From: Corallococcus sp. CA053C
GTDB lineage: Bacteria; Myxococcota; Myxococcia; Myxococcales; Myxococcaceae
Direction of reading: 5' to 3'
DNA: 64,000 bases
Assembly (NCBI RefSeq): GCF_003611675.1
Contig: NZ_RAWA01000004.1
Span: 17,958-81,957 of the forward strand
Each line of letters starts with the position of its first letter. The stretch's first letter is position 1. Made by a program: the position numbers and the translations under genes. The notes under the pieces were generated by a model that ran no database searches, was not told the origin of the DNA, and saw only the letters and a program-made list of their open reading frames with translations. Shown piece after piece: positions 17,193 to 25,362 of this stretch.

Positions 17193-18650
17193 TCAGTGGC
17201 TGGCGGACTCGTTGAAGACGTTCGCGCCGTAGATCAGGGCCGCCTCCCTCGCGTCGTCGCAGATGGCCGCGCACCCCTCCCCCGGGTGGTAACGACAGTC
17301 GTTGGTGACCTGGCCGGAGCTGCCATAGATGGGCCAGGACAGGCCGATGCAGCTCGCCTCCAGGGTCTTCCACCGCCAGTGGCTCAGGCACGCGGGGCCG
17401 GTCGGCTTCCACCCCGCCTCGAACTCCACCCCTGCCGGAGGGATGGGATTGGCGGGAGGCGCGTTGATGGTGGGGGACAGGCCGTCCCACAGGCGGATGG
17501 GCGTGCCGTCGTGCGTGTACGAGGTGCCCTTGCCGCAGTAGTCGGCGCGGGCCATGCGGGTGCAGCTCCAGTGCGCCTTCGTCGTGGGCCCGGCCTGCGC
17601 TCCGTCCAGCCAGGGCTTGTAGCCCCAGCGGTAGCACTTGGCGATGACCGCGTAATCACAGCCGAACGTGAAGGCGTCGGTGCTCTCCGTGCGGTTGCCC
17701 GCGGTGTCATAGAGCCCCCGCACCGGCACGGCCAGCGCCGAGCCCGCGGTCGGATCCGGGTTGCTTCCGCACAGCCGCCCGAGCGGCTGGGCGTCCGAGT
17801 CCAGCACCTTCACGCCGTAGAGGAAGGTCGCGCCGCTCGGGTCCCACGTGCCAGGGGACTCCGTGATGGCGACCTGCGAGGCGTTGGTGACCGTCTCCAC
17901 CTCCAGCTGGGGCCCCGTCATGGCGCCCGAGTTCGTCTGCAACCGGAGCCCCACGAGCTTGTCCGCGCGCAGCTCCTGGGTCGTCGCGGGGAAGACCCCC
18001 ATGTCGCTGGCCAGGTCCAGGTTCCAGGCGTTGCCCGGCGTGGAGGCTCCGGCGAGCACGGTGTAGATGCCGCTGGCCGGGCACGTGAAGTAGGCGGACG
18101 GGCACGCCGAGATGCCGCAGCTCGGGGCCCCCGTGGTGAGATACCCCGCCCCCTGGTATTCGCAGGGCCGTTCGCCCGAGCAGATCCGCATCACCGGTTC
18201 ACCCGCGCAGCTCCCGGGAATGTCGCGGTGACAGATGCCTCCGCTGGTCATCGTCACCCGCGTGCCTGGAGTACAGGTGCCCTGCCCCTCCACCCCCAGC
18301 CCACACGCACGGGTGGCCCCCTGCGCGCCCGACGCCGTGCACGGCTGGAGGCTGGCGGTGGTGCCGTCCACCTGGAGCGTCATGTCCGCGACGAGCTCCC
18401 CCTTCTCCAGCCGCGACGCCGCCCTCCGGCGACGGCCCTCGAACAGGACGGTGGAGTTCGCGAAGTACGCGGCCAGGTACGCGGTGCCGTGCAGCAGCGT
18501 GCCCTGCGAGTGGTAGCCGTCATTCCCGTCGGCGAAGTCCTGGGTGATCAGCCGCGGTGACGGCAGGTCCTCCCCCGGGGCGGACACCCCGCAGGCGACG
18601 AGGAACCAGACGGAGAGACACGCTGGGAGCAGGCGGGGAACGGACTTCAC
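17193..18650 (-). CDS. ADYC-domain lipoprotein
   Basis: A 485-residue lipoprotein: MKSVPRLLPACLSVWFLVAC gives a lipobox with Cys20. The mature part is cysteine-rich and contains CDYAVIAKCYRWGYKPW and ARADYCGKG near residue 370, the hallmark of the ADYC domain known mainly in myxobacteria, whose function is not established. The GTG at 18650 has GAGGTG six bases upstream and fits a leader of ~26 nt from the sigma-54 promoter at 18687-18702; an ATG at 18668 would sit almost on the start point. It is a likely output of the FHA activator (inference). Confidence 0.82.
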   Translation of the reverse strand: MKSVPRLLPACLSVWFLVACGVSAPGEDLPSPRLITQDFADGNDGYHSQGTLLHGTAYLAAYFANSTVLFEGRRRRAASRLEKGELVADMTLQVDGTTASLQPCTASGAQGATRACGLGVEGQGTCTPGTRVTMTSGGICHRDIPGSCAGEPVMRICSGERPCEYQGAGYLTTGAPSCGISACPSAYFTCPASGIYTVLAGASTPGNAWNLDLASDMGVFPATTQELRADKLVGLRLQTNSGAMTGPQLEVETVTNASQVAITESPGTWDPSGATFLYGVKVLDSDAQPLGRLCGSNPDPTAGSALAVPVRGLYDTAGNRTESTDAFTFGCDYAVIAKCYRWGYKPWLDGAQAGPTTKAHWSCTRMARADYCGKGTSYTHDGTPIRLWDGLSPTINAPPANPIPPAGVEFEAGWKPTGPACLSHWRWKTLEASCIGLSWPIYGSSGQVTNDCRYHPGEGCAAICDDAREAALIYGANVFNESASH

Positions 18651-18686
18651 GGGATGCACCTCGTTCATGGAGTTGGAGGACCCTAG

Positions 18687-18702
18687 AGCAGCCGCCGTGC
18701 CA
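18687..18702 (-). promoter_or_regulatory. Near-consensus sigma-54 promoter of the ADYC gene
   Basis: Minus-strand sequence TGGCACGGCGGCTGCT matches TGGCAC-N5-TTGCW at every informative position but one, with correct GG-GC spacing. Expected start near 18676. Confidence 0.75.
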
Positions 18703-18779
18703 GGACCCTCTCCAGGCCCTTCGCGGCGTGAAGGAGGCCCGGCGAAGGTGGCAGGTGGCCTTTGCTGGCAGGACCGGCC

Positions 18780-18812
18780 GGCAAGTCTTGCCGGGGTCCG
18801 GCAAGGACTGCC
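18780..18812. promoter_or_regulatory. Two dyad sites upstream of the ADYC sigma-54 promoter
   Basis: GGCAAGTCTTGCC (18780-18792) and GGCAAGGACTGCC (18800-18812) have centres 20 bp apart, about 110 and 130 bp upstream of the expected start point. This is the usual place for sigma-54 activator sites. The same motif precedes the activator's own promoter. The sites also lie just after the kinase stop, so a terminator role is an alternative. Confidence 0.6.
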
Positions 18813-18841
18813 GCTGGGAGTGGCGCGTGGGGCGGTTTGGG

Positions 18842-21800
18842 TCAGAAGCGCGGCGTCGCGCAGACGCGCAGGCCCAGGAGTGCTTCGCGCAGCGTGCGCT
18901 CCACCACGTCCCGGTTCGCGGCATGCGCGGTCAGGTCGCTCTGGTACCAGCTCCCGCCCTGCGCGGAGGGCTGGTCGGGGACCACGTCCGAGCGCGTCCA
19001 CTCCCACACGTTGCCGGCCAGGTCGTCCACGCCGAAGGGGCTGCGCGAGCGCGGGTGGCTGCCCACCTCGTCCGGGCCGAAGCCCAGGGGTTCACGGCCG
19101 TAGGTCAGATCGACGTTGGCGTCGTCCGGCCCCAGCCAGTCACCGCCGGGGTAGCGGCGTCCGTCCGCGCCCCGGGCCGCCCGCTCCCACTCGCGCTCCG
19201 TGCACAGGCGCGCGAGGGGCACCCGGCCGGTGCGGTCCAGCCATGCGACGTAGGCCAGCGCGTCGTCGTAGGAGATGGCGGACACCGGGAAGCGCCGCCA
19301 GTCCTGCACCGCGCGCCGGTTCCGCTTCCCGTAGCGCACGGGCTCGCCTTCCTTCGCGCTGTAGTGCGCCGAGGCCGGGCTCAACTCCAGACGCCAGTGG
19401 CCGTTCGCCTCCTCCACCAGGTCCACCACGGTGATGCGCTGGCGGTTGCCGGGCCGGCGCGCGTTGCGCTCCTTCGCGGGCAGGGACTCGAGGAAGGCGA
19501 TGTAGTCGCCGAACGTCACCTCGTGTCGGGCGATGAGATAGGCGCCGGTCTCCACCTCGTGCAGGGGCGGCGCGTAGAAGAAGGCCCGGCGCAGGTATTC
19601 GCTCTCCGACGCGCCCTGGAGGAAGCGGCCGGGCGGCACGTAGACGAAGCCCTCGGGGACCGCGGCGGTCGGCGGCAGCTTCAGGTCCAGCGTCAGGGCC
19701 TCACCGGGACGCAGCATCACGGGGGCGCGCACGGGGACGTGGCCGGGGGCCTCCAGCACGAGCACGTGCGAGCCCGGTGGCACCGATGCCTCGCGCAGGG
19801 GCGCGGTCCCGAGTTCGCGCCCTGGCAACGCCGGGTCCTCCGGTCCTGGACCGAGCAGGCGCACCCGCGTCCCCGGCGCGGAGGCCGCGAGGGTGATGCG
19901 CGCTGGCGCGGACAGCCCCGCCCTTCGCGCACCGGAGACGTCGTAGGCGGCGAGGCGCGTCAGCCACTGGGCGCGGACCTCGGGCTGCTGGTGGAGCGTG
20001 GCCCGTGACACGCGCTCCGCGAGGAGGTCCACGAGGAGGTCCCGTACGGTGGTGCGTCCGGGGGCCAGGCCCCACGCGGTCTCCAGCGAGGCCAGGGCGC
20101 GCAGCGAGTCCGTCTCGCCGTCCTGTTCGACCGCGAGGGCGCGGGACCAGACCTCCTCCGCGGCCTCGCGGTTCTGGCGCCCGGGCGCATCGAAGTGCGC
20201 GAAGGCCTCCTTGCGCAGCCGCTCCGCCTCCGCGTCCTCCGTGCGCGCGGTGTCGGCGTGGCTCCGGGCCTCGGCGAGCTGGCGGGTGATGCGCGCTTCC
20301 AATTGCGCCCTCGCCTGGAGGCGCGTGACGCCCACCGCGCCCAGCAGGGCCAGGGGTACGGCGATGGCGCCCGTCCAGCGCACGGCGCGGCGACGGCGGG
20401 CGACCTGCCGCGAGCGGGCGAGGAAGTCCGCCTCTTGCGACCGACCGGGCCGCGTTCCCGCGAGGGTGGCCTCCGTGAGCTGCCGTCCCGCGTAGAGCAG
20501 CTCCACCGGGCGGCCCAGGCGTTGCCACTCGGCGGCGGCGCGCTCCAGGCGGTGACGGACGGCGCGCCGTTGTTCGTCCTCGCCCATCCATCCGCGCAGC
20601 GTGTCCCAGCCGGTGAGCAGGCTTTCGTGGGCGAGCGTGTAGCTGGCCTCGCCGCCCTCGGCCTCGCCCGCGGTGAGGAGCCGGCCCTGGACCAGCCCCT
20701 CCAGCACCGCGCGTCCCTCGCCGTCGTCCGGGCCTCGCAGCAGCTCCGTGACGGTGCGGCGCAGGCGCGTGCCTTCGGGGGTGACGAGCTCCAGGAACAG
20801 CTCACGCGCGCGGGGGCGCTGCTCCGGCCGCAGCCGCGCCACGACCGCGTCCGCGTGGCGGGCCAGCGCGCCTTCGACGCCGCCCAGGGTCTCCAGCGCG
20901 GAGGCGGGGATGAGGCCCCGCTCCCGGTCGCGGGCGTCCCAGAGCGCGGCGAGCGTGAACTGCAACAGCGGCAGGCCGCCTTCGGTGCGCGCGGCGGCGG
21001 TGACGAGCGCGTGCTCCAGCTCCGCCGACTCGAAGCGCACGCCGAGCGCACGGGCCGGGCCGACCACCGCTTCGCGCAGGCCCTGCTCCGAGAGGGCGCG
21101 CAGCAGGTGCAGCGCGCGGGGCACCTCGTCGCCCAGGCCGGGCAGCGCCACCAGCCGGGTGAGACAGTCGCTGCGCGCGGTGGCCAGCACGCGTGTCCGG
21201 GGAGCGCGGCGCACCACGAGGGTCAGCTCCTCGGAGAGTCGCGCCGCCTGGGCGGGCTCCGAGAAGGTGACCAGCTCTTCGAGTTGATCCACGAAGAGCA
21301 ACACCTGGGGCGCGCTGGCGGGACGGCGTCGCAGGGCTCGCGCCAGCACCCCGCTCTCTTCCGTCTCCAGCTCCGCGAGCAGGGCTTCCGCGGACCTGTC
21401 GAGCAGCGGGGCCAGGGCCTCCACCAGCGACTCCAGCGGACGCCGGCCCGGCGTGCAGGAGACGACGGCCCACGACGTTCCGCGCTCCCCCGGCTCCGCC
21501 CCGGCGATGAGCGCGGGCAATACCCCGGCGCGGCACAGCGACGACTTGCCCACGCCCGAGTCGCCCGCGAGCAGGACGAAGGCATCACCGCGCAGGCGGT
21601 CCAGCACCTCGCGCACTTCGCTCTCGCGGCCGAAGAAGACGCCCCGGTGCGCGGCTTCAAAGGGCTGGAGCCCACGATAGGGATTGCCGGTGGGCAGCGC
21701 GCCCGCGCGGTCGGGGAGGCTCAGCGCCTCCAGGGCCTCGCGCAATGCATCGCCGGACGCGAAGCGGTGGGCTGGATTCCGCGACAGGCACCGATCCACC

Positions 21801-23215
21801 ACGGTCGCCAGCCCGGGAGGAAGCGAAGAGGCCACTTCGGCGAGCGGACGTGGAGGCTGCTCCTGCACCGCGCGGCCTAGGTCCACCACGGGCACGCCGT
21901 CGTGGGGCGCGACGCCCGCGCACAGCTCGTAGAGCAGCACGCCCATCGCGTAAACGTCACTCGCGCGACTCGCGGCTTCACCGCGCCAGAGTTCAGGCGC
22001 CAGGTAGAGCGGCGTGCCCACGAGCGCGACGTGCTCCGGAACAGGGGTGCCGTCACCAGCGGTCGCACGGGCTCCAGCGTGCGCTTGCGCCACGTCACCA
22101 GGCGTGGACTGTGGCGTGGGCAGCGGCCGGAGGTCTTGCGTCGCGCGTGCTCCCGCGACGGCGTGCGGAGGCTGAGTGTCGACGGCAGGAGCCACGGGTC
22201 GAGCATCCACGGTGGCGCGCGAGGGTCGCGTGTCATCAGCGGGCAGAGCCCCGGGTCGAGCATCCGCGGTGGCGTTCGGGGAGCGCGCGTCAGCAGGCAG
22301 AGCTACGGGTCGAGCATCCGCGGTGGCGTTCGGGGAGCGCGCGTCAGCAGGCAGAGCTACGGGTCGAGCATCCGCGGTGGCGTTAGGGGAGCGCGCGTCA
22401 GCGGGCAGAGCTACGGGTCGAGCATCCGCGGTGGCGTTAGGGGAGCGCGCGTCAGCAGGCAGAGCTACGGGGCGAGCATCCGCGGTGGCGTTCGGGGAGC
22501 GCGCGTCAGCGGGCAGAGCCACGGGTCGCGCATCCACAGTGGCGCGCGAGGGTCGCATGTCGGCGTCTGGAGCCACGAGTCCGGCACCTGCGACGACCTG
22601 CGGCGGACGCGTGTCATCAGAGGGCAGAGCGACGGGTCGAGCATCCGCGGTGGCTCGCGCCGTGCCAGCAACGGCCTCCGGAGCGGGCACCGCTGGCGGG
22701 CCCACGGGATCCGCACCCACGCTCCACTCGGCGAGCCCGAAGTCGAGCAGCTTCACCTCGCCGTCCTCCGACAGCACGGCGTTCGCGGGCTTGAGGTCGC
22801 GGTGGAGGATGCCTCGACGGTGCGCGGCGGCCAGGCCCCGCGCCAGGTCGATGCCGAGCCGCAGCACCCGTCCCCCCTCCACCGGCCGCGACAGCCGGTC
22901 CAGCGACTCGCCCCGGATCAGCTCGGACACGAGATACGGCTGGCCTCGCACCTCGCCCACACGGTGGATGGCCACCACGTTCGGGTGCTGGAGCCGGGCG
23001 ATGGCGCGCGCCTCCTGGAAGAAGCGCGCACGCGCCGTCGGGCCCGGAAGCCCTCCCGCGGGCGTGGCGATGAACTTCACCGCCACCTGCCGGTCCAACA
23101 GCGTGTCGTGCGCCAGGAACACCCGCCCCATGGCACCGTGCCCCAGGGGGCGCAGCAGGCGGTACTCCTCGAACTCCCGCGGAGGATCCAGCTGCGGCCC
23201 GGGGGGCTGGCTCAT
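18842..23215 (-). CDS. Ser/Thr kinase - STAND NTPase - SUMF1/FGE-like fusion with giant activation loop
   Basis: Residues ~18-500 are a eukaryotic-type kinase with all catalytic residues: K47, E68, H138-R139-D140, N145, D158FG and APE 406-408. The activation segment spans ~245 residues instead of 20-35 because of a Pro/Ala/Arg-rich insert holding near-identical 18-residue repeats. Next comes a STAND-type NTPase (FFGRESE, Walker A GDSGVGKS 551-558, LLFVDQLEEL), a membrane helix (~930-950), a helical segment and a PEGA-like stretch. From ~1190 a SUMF1/formylglycine-generating-type domain follows (FVYVPPGRFLQG, WERAARG, GNVWEWT, GGSWYQS, GLRVC). Its start overlaps the activator's stop by 4 nt. 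Confidence 0.92.
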   Translation of the reverse strand: MSQPPGPQLDPPREFEEYRLLRPLGHGAMGRVFLAHDTLLDRQVAVKFIATPAGGLPGPTARARFFQEARAIARLQHPNVVAIHRVGEVRGQPYLVSELIRGESLDRLSRPVEGGRVLRLGIDLARGLAAAHRRGILHRDLKPANAVLSEDGEVKLLDFGLAEWSVGADPVGPPAVPAPEAVAGTARATADARPVALPSDDTRPPQVVAGAGLVAPDADMRPSRATVDARPVALPADARSPNATADARPVALPADARSPNATADARPVALPADARSPNATADARPVALPADARSPNATADARPVALPADARSPNATADARPGALPADDTRPSRATVDARPVAPAVDTQPPHAVAGARATQDLRPLPTPQSTPGDVAQAHAGARATAGDGTPVPEHVALVGTPLYLAPELWRGEAASRASDVYAMGVLLYELCAGVAPHDGVPVVDLGRAVQEQPPRPLAEVASSLPPGLATVVDRCLSRNPAHRFASGDALREALEALSLPDRAGALPTGNPYRGLQPFEAAHRGVFFGRESEVREVLDRLRGDAFVLLAGDSGVGKSSLCRAGVLPALIAGAEPGERGTSWAVVSCTPGRRPLESLVEALAPLLDRSAEALLAELETEESGVLARALRRRPASAPQVLLFVDQLEELVTFSEPAQAARLSEELTLVVRRAPRTRVLATARSDCLTRLVALPGLGDEVPRALHLLRALSEQGLREAVVGPARALGVRFESAELEHALVTAAARTEGGLPLLQFTLAALWDARDRERGLIPASALETLGGVEGALARHADAVVARLRPEQRPRARELFLELVTPEGTRLRRTVTELLRGPDDGEGRAVLEGLVQGRLLTAGEAEGGEASYTLAHESLLTGWDTLRGWMGEDEQRRAVRHRLERAAAEWQRLGRPVELLYAGRQLTEATLAGTRPGRSQEADFLARSRQVARRRRAVRWTGAIAVPLALLGAVGVTRLQARAQLEARITRQLAEARSHADTARTEDAEAERLRKEAFAHFDAPGRQNREAAEEVWSRALAVEQDGETDSLRALASLETAWGLAPGRTTVRDLLVDLLAERVSRATLHQQPEVRAQWLTRLAAYDVSGARRAGLSAPARITLAASAPGTRVRLLGPGPEDPALPGRELGTAPLREASVPPGSHVLVLEAPGHVPVRAPVMLRPGEALTLDLKLPPTAAVPEGFVYVPPGRFLQGASESEYLRRAFFYAPPLHEVETGAYLIARHEVTFGDYIAFLESLPAKERNARRPGNRQRITVVDLVEEANGHWRLELSPASAHYSAKEGEPVRYGKRNRRAVQDWRRFPVSAISYDDALAYVAWLDRTGRVPLARLCTEREWERAARGADGRRYPGGDWLGPDDANVDLTYGREPLGFGPDEVGSHPRSRSPFGVDDLAGNVWEWTRSDVVPDQPSAQGGSWYQSDLTAHAANRDVVERTLREALLGLRVCATPRF
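22258..22527. repeat. Five 54-bp near-perfect tandem repeats in the kinase activation loop
   Basis: Five consecutive 54-bp units, differing at only a few positions, each encode ADARPVALPADARSPNAT or a one-residue variant. More divergent copies flank them on both sides. Because 54 is a multiple of three, copy-number change would keep the frame. Confidence 0.88.
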
Positions 23216-25053
23216 TCGGGCGTCGGCCCTCTGCGTCCGGGGCGGACCTGCACGCCCAGCTGCTTCAACTTGAACGAGAACGTCCGGATGGGCATGCCGA
23301 TGCGCGCCGCCGCCCGCGTCTGCACGCCGTCCTCCGCGTCCAGCGCCTCCATCATCCGGCGACGCTCCAGCTCACGCAGCTCCTGCGCCAACGGCAACCG
23401 TGAGTCCGTCGCCCCCACCCCGGGCGAGGGCGAAGCAGCCCCGGCTTCGGCCACGGCTTCCGTCCTGGCCGGGACCGCGGCCCCCTTGCGCCCCTGCATG
23501 CGCGGAGGCAGGTGGTGCGGATCCACCACGTCCCCCGCCACCGCCGCGGCGACGAAGTCCATCAGGTTGCGCAGCTCCCGCACGTTGCCGGGCCACGTGT
23601 CGCGCGACAGCGCCTGCAGCGTGTCCGACGCCAGCACCAGCTCCTTGCGGCCAAGCGCCTGACACGCACGCGCCAGGAAGTCGCGCGCCAGCAGGGGCAC
23701 TTCCCGGGGCCGCTCGCGCAGGGGCGGCAGCAACACCGTGGCCGCGCCCAGGCGGAAGTACAGGTCCTGCCGGAACCGCCCGGCCACCACCTCCGCCTCC
23801 AGGTCGCGGTGCGTGGCGGCCACCACGCGCAGGTCAATGGGCCGCTCTCGCGTATCGCCCACGCGGGTGATGCGCCGCACCTCCAGGGCCCGCAGCAGCT
23901 TCGCCTGCGCGGACAGCGGCAGCTCCCCCACTTCGTCGAGGAAGACGGTGCCGCCCTGCGCGCTCTCCAGCAGGCCCGCGCGCGACGTGGTGGCGCCCGT
24001 GAAGGCCCCCTTCTCGTTGCCGAACAGCTCGCTCTCCACGAGCCCTTCCGGGAGCGCGGCGCAGTTCACGGCGATGAACGGCCCGGCGCTGCGGCGCGAC
24101 CAGTGATGCACCGCGAAGGCCGCGTTCTCCTTGCCCACGCCTGTCTCGCCACACACCAGCACGGGCAGCTCGCTGGCCGCCAACCTGCGCAGCAGCGCGT
24201 AGAGCTGGGACATGGCGGGGTCCGCCACCAGCACCATCCGCCCGGCCAGGTCCAGCCGCGTCGCCCCGTCGGCCGCGGCCGCCGCACGCCCCGGCTTCGC
24301 CGCCTGCGCCGCCGTGCGCGCGACCGCCACCAGCGTGTCCGCGTCACAGCCATCCGTGGGACAGGCCGCCGTACCCAGCCGAGCCCGGGGGTGCGCCGCC
24401 AGCAGCGCCTCCACGCGCTCGCCCAGCCCGTCCTCGCCCGCCTCGCCGGACACCTCGGGCAGCACGCACAACAGGTGCGCGGCATCCAGCCAGCCCATCG
24501 CCTCCGCCGGACCCGCTTCCGCCGTCAGCAGCGCCTCCACCGCGTCCCGGCCTCCGGTGAGCGGCTCCGGCAGCGCCAGCACCAGCACCGACAGCGGTCG
24601 GCTGTAGCGCAGCGCGCGGTCCACCTCCTCGCGCAGGTGCGCCATCAGCCGCTCGGTCTCCAGCGTGCGCCGGGCCGCCACGGGGCGCACGCGGGCGCGC
24701 ACCACCGCCAACACCGCGCCGAAGGACAGCACGTCCCCGGACAGCAGCAGGTGCGCCCCCTCCACCGGACGGCCGTTGATCAGCGTCCCGTTGTGGCTGC
24801 CCAGGTCCACCACGCGCGCCCCCTCCTCCGTGACGAGGATGCGGGCATGGCGGCGGGAGACGCTCTCGTCCCGCAGGAGCAGGTCCGCCGGCTCATCCCG
24901 GCCCACCAGCACCGTGCCCTCGGCGGGCAACGAGAAGCGCCACGAGGAGTCCCCCTCCATCACCAGGAGGTAGGCGGCACCGGAGTCCGGAGACTCCGCC
25001 CCGCCCATTCCGAGGGGACGGGTGTCACGGGCATTGGGAACGGGGGAGGACAT
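23212..25053 (-). CDS. FHA-domain sigma-54 enhancer-binding activator
   Basis: A 613-residue protein in three parts. An N-terminal FHA phosphothreonine-binding domain (~30-115) has GRDEPADLLLRDESVSRRHA and GSHNGT. A degenerate GGDEF-like region (~130-255) follows. The AAA+ activator has Walker A GETGVGKE, the GAFTGA loop, GGTVFLDEVGEL and WPGNVREL, with a C-terminal Fis helix-turn-helix. Activation is probably through FHA docking on a phosphorylated kinase rather than a receiver. The start at 25053 has AGG upstream; 25068 is the alternative. The next gene, a Ser/Thr kinase, overlaps by 4 nt. Confidence 0.92.
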   Translation of the reverse strand: MSSPVPNARDTRPLGMGGAESPDSGAAYLLVMEGDSSWRFSLPAEGTVLVGRDEPADLLLRDESVSRRHARILVTEEGARVVDLGSHNGTLINGRPVEGAHLLLSGDVLSFGAVLAVVRARVRPVAARRTLETERLMAHLREEVDRALRYSRPLSVLVLALPEPLTGGRDAVEALLTAEAGPAEAMGWLDAAHLLCVLPEVSGEAGEDGLGERVEALLAAHPRARLGTAACPTDGCDADTLVAVARTAAQAAKPGRAAAAADGATRLDLAGRMVLVADPAMSQLYALLRRLAASELPVLVCGETGVGKENAAFAVHHWSRRSAGPFIAVNCAALPEGLVESELFGNEKGAFTGATTSRAGLLESAQGGTVFLDEVGELPLSAQAKLLRALEVRRITRVGDTRERPIDLRVVAATHRDLEAEVVAGRFRQDLYFRLGAATVLLPPLRERPREVPLLARDFLARACQALGRKELVLASDTLQALSRDTWPGNVRELRNLMDFVAAAVAGDVVDPHHLPPRMQGRKGAAVPARTEAVAEAGAASPSPGVGATDSRLPLAQELRELERRRMMEALDAEDGVQTRAAARIGMPIRTFSFKLKQLGVQVRPGRRGPTPE

Positions 25054-25247
25054 CCGGCGACCTGCCATGCTGTCACGTTCACGCCGGGGGGGACAGCCCG
25101 GCGGAGGGCTCGCGGTAATTCCTCCCCGGAGCCCCAGCAGGGGATGGATGCTCACAGGGGTCTTCGGCATGGGAAGGGAGCCTCGATATGTGCCCCCGCG
25201 TGGCGCCGTTTCCTGCGGACCGGCGAGGACTGACAGGGCCCCGACAA

Positions 25248-25263
25248 AGCAACACGGATGCCA
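25248..25263 (-). promoter_or_regulatory. Near-consensus sigma-54 promoter of the FHA activator/kinase operon
   Basis: Minus-strand TGGCATCCGTGTTGCT matches TGGCAC-N5-TTGCW with one mismatch. Expected start near 25237. An activator gene with its own sigma-54 promoter implies autoregulation. Confidence 0.75.
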
Positions 25264-25266
25264 GCA

Positions 25267-25291
25267 CCGCATGCCCTCTGAAGGCATGCGG
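25267..25291. promoter_or_regulatory. Inverted repeat between promoter and dyads
   Basis: CCGCATGCC, a 7-nt spacer, then GGCATGCGG: a 9-bp perfect inverted repeat just upstream of the -24 element. It may be an operator, a bend site, or a weak terminator for the PA14 gene. Confidence 0.45.
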
Positions 25292-25295
25292 GGCC

Positions 25296-25352
25296 GGCAA
25301 GCCTTGCCGTGTCCCGGAACGGCAAGCCTTGCCATCGCCGGTAACGTTTGCC
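25296..25352. promoter_or_regulatory. Three dyad sites upstream of the activator operon promoter
   Basis: GGCAAGCCTTGCC occurs at 25296-25308 and again at 25321-25333, and GGTAACGTTTGCC at 25340-25352, giving the consensus GGYAA-N3-TTGCC. Centres lie about 65, 90 and 109 bp upstream of the expected start point. They match the pair of sites in front of the ADYC gene. Confidence 0.65.
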
Positions 25353-25362
25353 GTTCAGCCAC

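Larger units (their letters stand above)
25054..25362. other. Regulatory intergenic region upstream of the FHA activator operon
   Basis: About 310 bp between the PA14 gene stop and the activator start. It contains three GGCAA-type dyads, a 9-bp inverted repeat, a sigma-54 promoter and then a leader of ~170-185 nt in which no further coding signal is convincing. Confidence 0.6.

Noticed and set aside
22258..22527. CRISPR array or other repeat array
   Set aside because: The repeats are direct, contiguous, in frame with the kinase and have no unique spacers.
25267..25352. Tandem hairpins as a terminator of the PA14 gene
   Set aside because: The GGCAA/TTGCC stems are only 5 bp with no T-tract, and the same motif recurs before another sigma-54 promoter. 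Kept as an alternative, not as the main call.
25069..25362. Upstream extension of the FHA activator frame
   Set aside because: It crosses the sigma-54 promoter and dyads; the sequence is not domain-like and lacks start signals.
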